From: JAMOQA01 sp964582785
Lineage (GTDB): Bacteria > Acidobacteriota > Polarisedimenticolia > J045
Direction: 5' to 3'
DNA: 14,304 bases
NCBI GenBank assembly: GCA_964582785.1
Contig: CAZOTT010000075.1
Span: 1-14,304, forward strand
The notes under the pieces were generated by a model that saw only the letters and a list, made by a program, of their open reading frames with translations, was not told the DNA's origin and made no database searches. Below are positions 13,979 to 14,304 of the stretch, in pieces. A program made the position numbers and the translations under genes. Position 1 is the first letter of the stretch. Every line of letters starts with the position of its first letter.

Positions 13979-14304
13979 ATGCTGTTCGGAACCGCCGGCT
14001 GGGATTACCGGGACTGGACGGGAATCGTCTACCCGCCCGGCCGCGGCGTCGATCGCCTCCAGGCCACGGCCCGGTTCGTGGACCTGCTCGAGGTCAACGC
14101 CACCTTCTACGCCCTGCCGGGAACGCGGACCGTGGCCTCGTGGGTGGAACGCGGAACGGCTGCCGGGGTGCGCTTCACCGTCAAGGCCCCCCGCCGGCTG
14201 ACCCACGAGGAAGGCGCTCCCCCGGACGCCGCGCTCGCCGGCCGCTTCCGGGCGGTGGTCGAGCCCCTGGCGCGGTCGGGGCTGCTGGTCGGCCTCCTGC
14301 TCCA
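13979..14304 (+). CDS. DUF72 (YecE-like) family protein, 5' part
   Basis: The gene runs off the window; 108 complete codons are present of an expected 230-300. The N-terminus MLFGTAGWDYRDWTGIVYPP is the classic DUF72 start, a TIM-barrel family of unknown biochemical role. FVDLLEVNATFYALPGTRTV (residues about 34-53) and VRFTVKAPRRLTHE (about 65-78) also match the family. The ATG at 13979 is the only sensible start, since no other start codon in frame lies nearby upstream. A GGTGGG run touches it directly, too close for a normal ribosome-binding site, so initiation may be leaderless or weak. It follows the repeat-bounded segment after the hybrid kinase and is probably transcribed separately. 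Function is unknown. Confidence 0.9.
   Translation, partial: MLFGTAGWDYRDWTGIVYPPGRGVDRLQATARFVDLLEVNATFYALPGTRTVASWVERGTAAGVRFTVKAPRRLTHEEGAPPDAALAGRFRAVVEPLARSGLLVGLLL

Noticed and set aside
13962..14201. Alternative ATG open frame at the DUF72 locus
   Set aside because: It is in a different frame from the DUF72 reading, which shows the family motifs, and its own translation is featureless.
1..14304. CRISPR arrays, tRNA or rRNA genes, defence or toxin-antitoxin modules
   Set aside because: I found no regularly spaced repeats, no cloverleaf-like or rRNA-like sequence, and no recognisable defence gene pair; almost all the window is occupied by the listed genes.

Overview
This GC-rich window (roughly 70% G+C by eye) comes from a Gram-negative bacterium. 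It encodes LpxC, the committed enzyme of lipid A synthesis, an NtrY/NtrX-type two-component pair, the HslVU protease and DapF. The C-terminal block of the protein at 5149-6498 resembles one I associate with Acidobacteriota, so a member of that phylum or a similar deep-branching Gram-negative is my best guess, held loosely. Very long open frames occur on the wrong strand of several genes, as expected at this base composition.

Layout. (1) 46-4949, minus strand: lpxC, an NtrY-like kinase, an NtrX-like regulator and a half-size TauE/SafE membrane protein, tightly packed and probably one operon read from lpxC. The kinase and regulator genes overlap by 14 bases. (2) 4950-5148: a divergent promoter region with a candidate sigma70 box set on each strand; the lpxC one would give a nearly leaderless mRNA. 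(3) 5149-7500, plus strand: a GAF-like protein with a long low-complexity linker, then an EamA-type transporter. (4) 7469-11308, minus strand: hslV, hslU, an FN3 lipoprotein and dapF, with very small gaps or overlaps; dapF converges on the transporter gene with a 32-base overlap. (5) 11309-11451: a second divergent region. (6) 11452-13806, plus strand: a membrane hybrid histidine kinase (GAF, HisKA, HATPase, receiver). (7) 13807-13978: a lower-GC intergenic segment bounded by a 23-base inverted repeat, with a short tyrosine-recombinase-like peptide remnant. (8) 13979-14304: the start of a DUF72 gene cut by the window end.

How the genes work together. The first block joins lipid A commitment (LpxC) to a sensor/regulator pair. 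The regulator keeps a complete phosphoreceiver but has lost the GAFTGA loop, the Walker A lysine and the Walker B acidic pair, so it should act as a sigma54-independent DNA-binding regulator. The hslVU block couples an ATP-dependent protease to dapF (lysine and meso-diaminopimelate for peptidoglycan) through a lipoprotein whose mature N-terminus resembles LptM, the small lipoprotein found upstream of dapF in enterobacteria. Envelope construction is therefore a theme of both minus-strand blocks.

Most notable: the degenerate NtrX, the LptM-like FN3 lipoprotein fused into the hslVU-dapF operon, and a dispersed 23-base repeat in three copies. One copy supplies the stop codon of the TauE-like gene; the other two form an inverted pair around 13814-13964. 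No tRNA, rRNA, CRISPR array or intact insertion sequence was seen.
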